Positions 7,224-8,389 of a stretch of DNA of 8,389 nt are shown here, one piece after another. A model generated the notes under the pieces. That model was given only the letters and a program-made list of their open reading frames with translations, did no database searches and was not told the origin of the DNA. Position 1 is the stretch's first letter, and each line of letters begins with the position of its first letter. The stretch is taken from assembly GCA_965372465.1 (NCBI GenBank), contig CBDVCK010000156.1, positions 1 through 8,389 of the forward strand, read 5' to 3'. This DNA comes from GCA-020348445 sp965372465 (GTDB taxonomy: Archaea; Thermoplasmatota; Thermoplasmata; GCA-020350865). Both the position numbers and the translations under genes were made by a program.

Positions 7224-7328
7224 AGTCCGGAGGATGTCAAGGTAGTGACATTGATACCCTATGGTTTTCCCAACGAAAAACCCAAACATTGAACAAGCCA
7301 GAGCATTTCAGATGGTATGCAACGATAA
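7224..7328 (+). pseudogene. Decayed C-terminal remnant of a nitroreductase-family gene
   Basis: Bases 7224-7289 translate to SPEDVKVVTLIPYGFPNEKP plus two residues and then a TGA at 7290. This closely resembles the conserved end of nitroreductase-family FMN flavoproteins, where a segment of the type PEDV-x-VV-x-LIP-x-GYP-x-EKP is followed by a basic tail. The rest is missing: no start codon lies in this frame between the upstream stop at 7194 and the match, and no FMN-binding N-terminus is visible. After a one-base shift near 7287 the other frame reads TLNKPEHFRWY, which could be the remains of the usual tail, though this is weak. I infer a gene relic left by deletion and frameshift. The match is by recall of the family motif, and a chance resemblance over about 20 residues is possible. 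Confidence 0.45.
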
Positions 7329-7380
7329 GTCCAGTTGATTCCTTAAAGAAAAGGGGGTCCAGGAGTAATACAGCTATCGA

Positions 7381-7396
7381 AAGCGAATATATGTCG
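7381..7396 (+). promoter_or_regulatory. Probable promoter of the zinc-ribbon coiled-coil gene
   Basis: AAGCGAATATATG contains a TATA-like box (about 7385-7393) centred some 37 bases before the ATG at 7426, after a purine-rich stretch (GAAAGCG) that could serve as the factor B element. Transcription would start near 7414 and give a leader of about 12 bases. No strong Shine-Dalgarno sequence is present, as is common for archaeal genes with very short leaders. Confidence 0.45.
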
Positions 7397-7425
7397 TAAA
7401 TCGAAAAAAAAGGCATGGAACCTAA

Positions 7426-8389
7426 ATGGGATTTAAACTGCGTTTAAGTACTGGTGAGTGTGCATGTTCGGAATGTTACCAGTCCGTGGAGCCTTCGACC
7501 ACAGTGTGTGATAGTTGCAGTGTGATTCTTACTGAAACATCGGAAGCTAAAGCATGTCCCTCATGCGAAACTCTGATGAAGGTTGATGAGAAGTTCTGCC
7601 CAATCTGCAATGAGAAGCTCATTTTCACAAAAGAGGAAGAGATAGAGCGGGAAAAAGCCATTGCCAAGCAATTATCTAAAGATGATGAACAATTCTTATC
7701 CAAATTGATGACATGGGCAAAGGGGATGGATAAAACTGCTTTACCTGATACGGAAGAGGATAAAAAGGAAAGGGAAAAGGCTATGAGGGTTTTATCCTCC
7801 ATTACAGCTACAGAGCCCGAGGAAGCCATTGAGGAACGCATCAAAGAAATCGAGAAAACTAAAATTGAAAGGAAGGAAATCGATAAACGCACAAAAGAGC
7901 TCAAGAAGTTGGGAAAACCATTTGAAGCCCTTTTAGAGCGAAATGCACAGAACCTAGATAATGTGGCAAGGGAACTATGGGAGAAAAGGGAAGATCTAAA
8001 AAAGTTAAAAGGCAAAAAAGGTAAAGATTTCGACGAAGAGCGAAGGAAGCTGGAAAAAACAATCAAGATACTCCAGAAGAAGAAACAGGCCATAATGTCC
8101 TACGAAACCAACATTTTGATGGTGGGTGGAGCCTACAGAAATCTTTTAGGTAATCAGGAAACCGAGCTTACAGGAATGGAGACGGATCTAAAAAAGCGGG
8201 TGGATGCCCTTCAAAAGGAAGTGGATAGAAGGAAAAGGCAAAAAGATAAATTGAAAAACCGAGAAATGGCCCTGGACAAGAGAGAAGAGGAGCTGAGCAA
8301 CAGATTTTTAGAATTGAAAAGGAGAGAAAACGAAATCAGAGTAAAGGGTGACAAATTAGTAAAGAACTGGGAAGAAATGAATTTAAGGG
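7426..8389 (+). CDS. Double zinc-ribbon protein with long charged coiled coil, C-terminus beyond the window
   Basis: The frame is open for 321 codons to the right edge. An in-frame TAA at 7423 directly precedes the ATG at 7426, so no earlier start is possible; later starts would remove the cysteine motifs. Residues 14-61 hold two zinc ribbons: C14-x2-C17 with C28-x2-C31, and C44-x2-C47 with C58-x2-C61, each pair separated by ten residues. Residues from about 66 on are rich in Lys, Glu and Arg with heptad-like leucines, predicted to form a long coiled coil. A less charged island (MSYETNILMVGGAYRNLLG, about 224-242) may be a hinge or contact site. There is no signal peptide or membrane helix, so the protein is cytoplasmic. 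Zinc ribbons of this kind typically mediate protein or nucleic-acid contacts; the coiled coil suggests oligomers or a scaffold. I do not recognise a specific family and assign no function. Confidence 0.85.
   Translation, partial: MGFKLRLSTGECACSECYQSVEPSTTVCDSCSVILTETSEAKACPSCETLMKVDEKFCPICNEKLIFTKEEEIEREKAIAKQLSKDDEQFLSKLMTWAKGMDKTALPDTEEDKKEREKAMRVLSSITATEPEEAIEERIKEIEKTKIERKEIDKRTKELKKLGKPFEALLERNAQNLDNVARELWEKREDLKKLKGKKGKDFDEERRKLEKTIKILQKKKQAIMSYETNILMVGGAYRNLLGNQETELTGMETDLKKRVDALQKEVDRRKRQKDKLKNREMALDKREEELSNRFLELKRRENEIRVKGDKLVKNWEEMNLR

Noticed and set aside
7101..7289. Minus-strand open frame of 62 codons in the intergenic gap
   Set aside because: No ribosome binding site or recognisable motif, and it runs antisense to the better nitroreductase match.
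7415..7447. Ten-codon ORF (MEPKWDLNCV) overlapping the start of the zinc-ribbon gene, a possible leader peptide
   Set aside because: No ribosome binding site and no attenuator-like hairpin or codon run; overlap by chance is likely.
7476..8093. Long minus-strand open frame (205 codons) opposite the zinc-ribbon gene
   Set aside because: Its Ser/Phe-rich composition is the antisense mirror of a Lys/Glu-rich coiled coil. The plus-strand frame has clear zinc-ribbon motifs and a promoter.

Overview
The window looks archaeal, most probably a euryarchaeon from the Thermoplasmatota and relatives; the phylum is an inference. Supporting signs are TATA-like boxes a short way upstream of genes, GGAG/GAGGTGA-type ribosome binding sites, a TTG start, and large secreted proteins built from parallel beta-helix, thrombospondin type 3-like, PKD and subtilisin modules. 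The DNA is moderately AT-rich. No rRNA, tRNA, CRISPR array, insertion sequence or origin was found.

Layout. Positions 1-6927 hold four genes, all on the minus strand. In transcription order they are: a membrane-anchored subtilisin-like protease (6927-4972); a RecB/Cas4-type PD-(D/E)XK nuclease (4967-4176), whose ribosome binding site overlaps the protease stop codon; a small two-helix membrane protein of unknown function (4062-3535); and, after a 286-base AT-rich gap, a giant secreted protein (3248 to beyond position 1) whose C-terminus lies outside the window. Positions 6928-7425 are a gap of about 500 bases between divergent genes. It carries promoter-like elements and what looks like the decayed C-terminal end of a nitroreductase gene. 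From 7426 to the right edge a plus-strand gene encodes a double zinc-ribbon protein followed by a long charged coiled coil; it is also cut by the window.

How the parts fit. The protease and the giant beta-helix/PKD protein are both predicted to act on the outer face of the cell, in adhesion, polymer binding or protein turnover. The nuclease is predicted to be cytoplasmic, yet it is translationally coupled to the protease, an odd pairing. The membrane protein may belong to the same transcript or have its own promoter. No defence or mobile system can be reconstructed here. The less ordinary items are the coupled protease-nuclease pair, the duplicated module in the giant protein, the gene relic and the zinc-ribbon coiled-coil protein.
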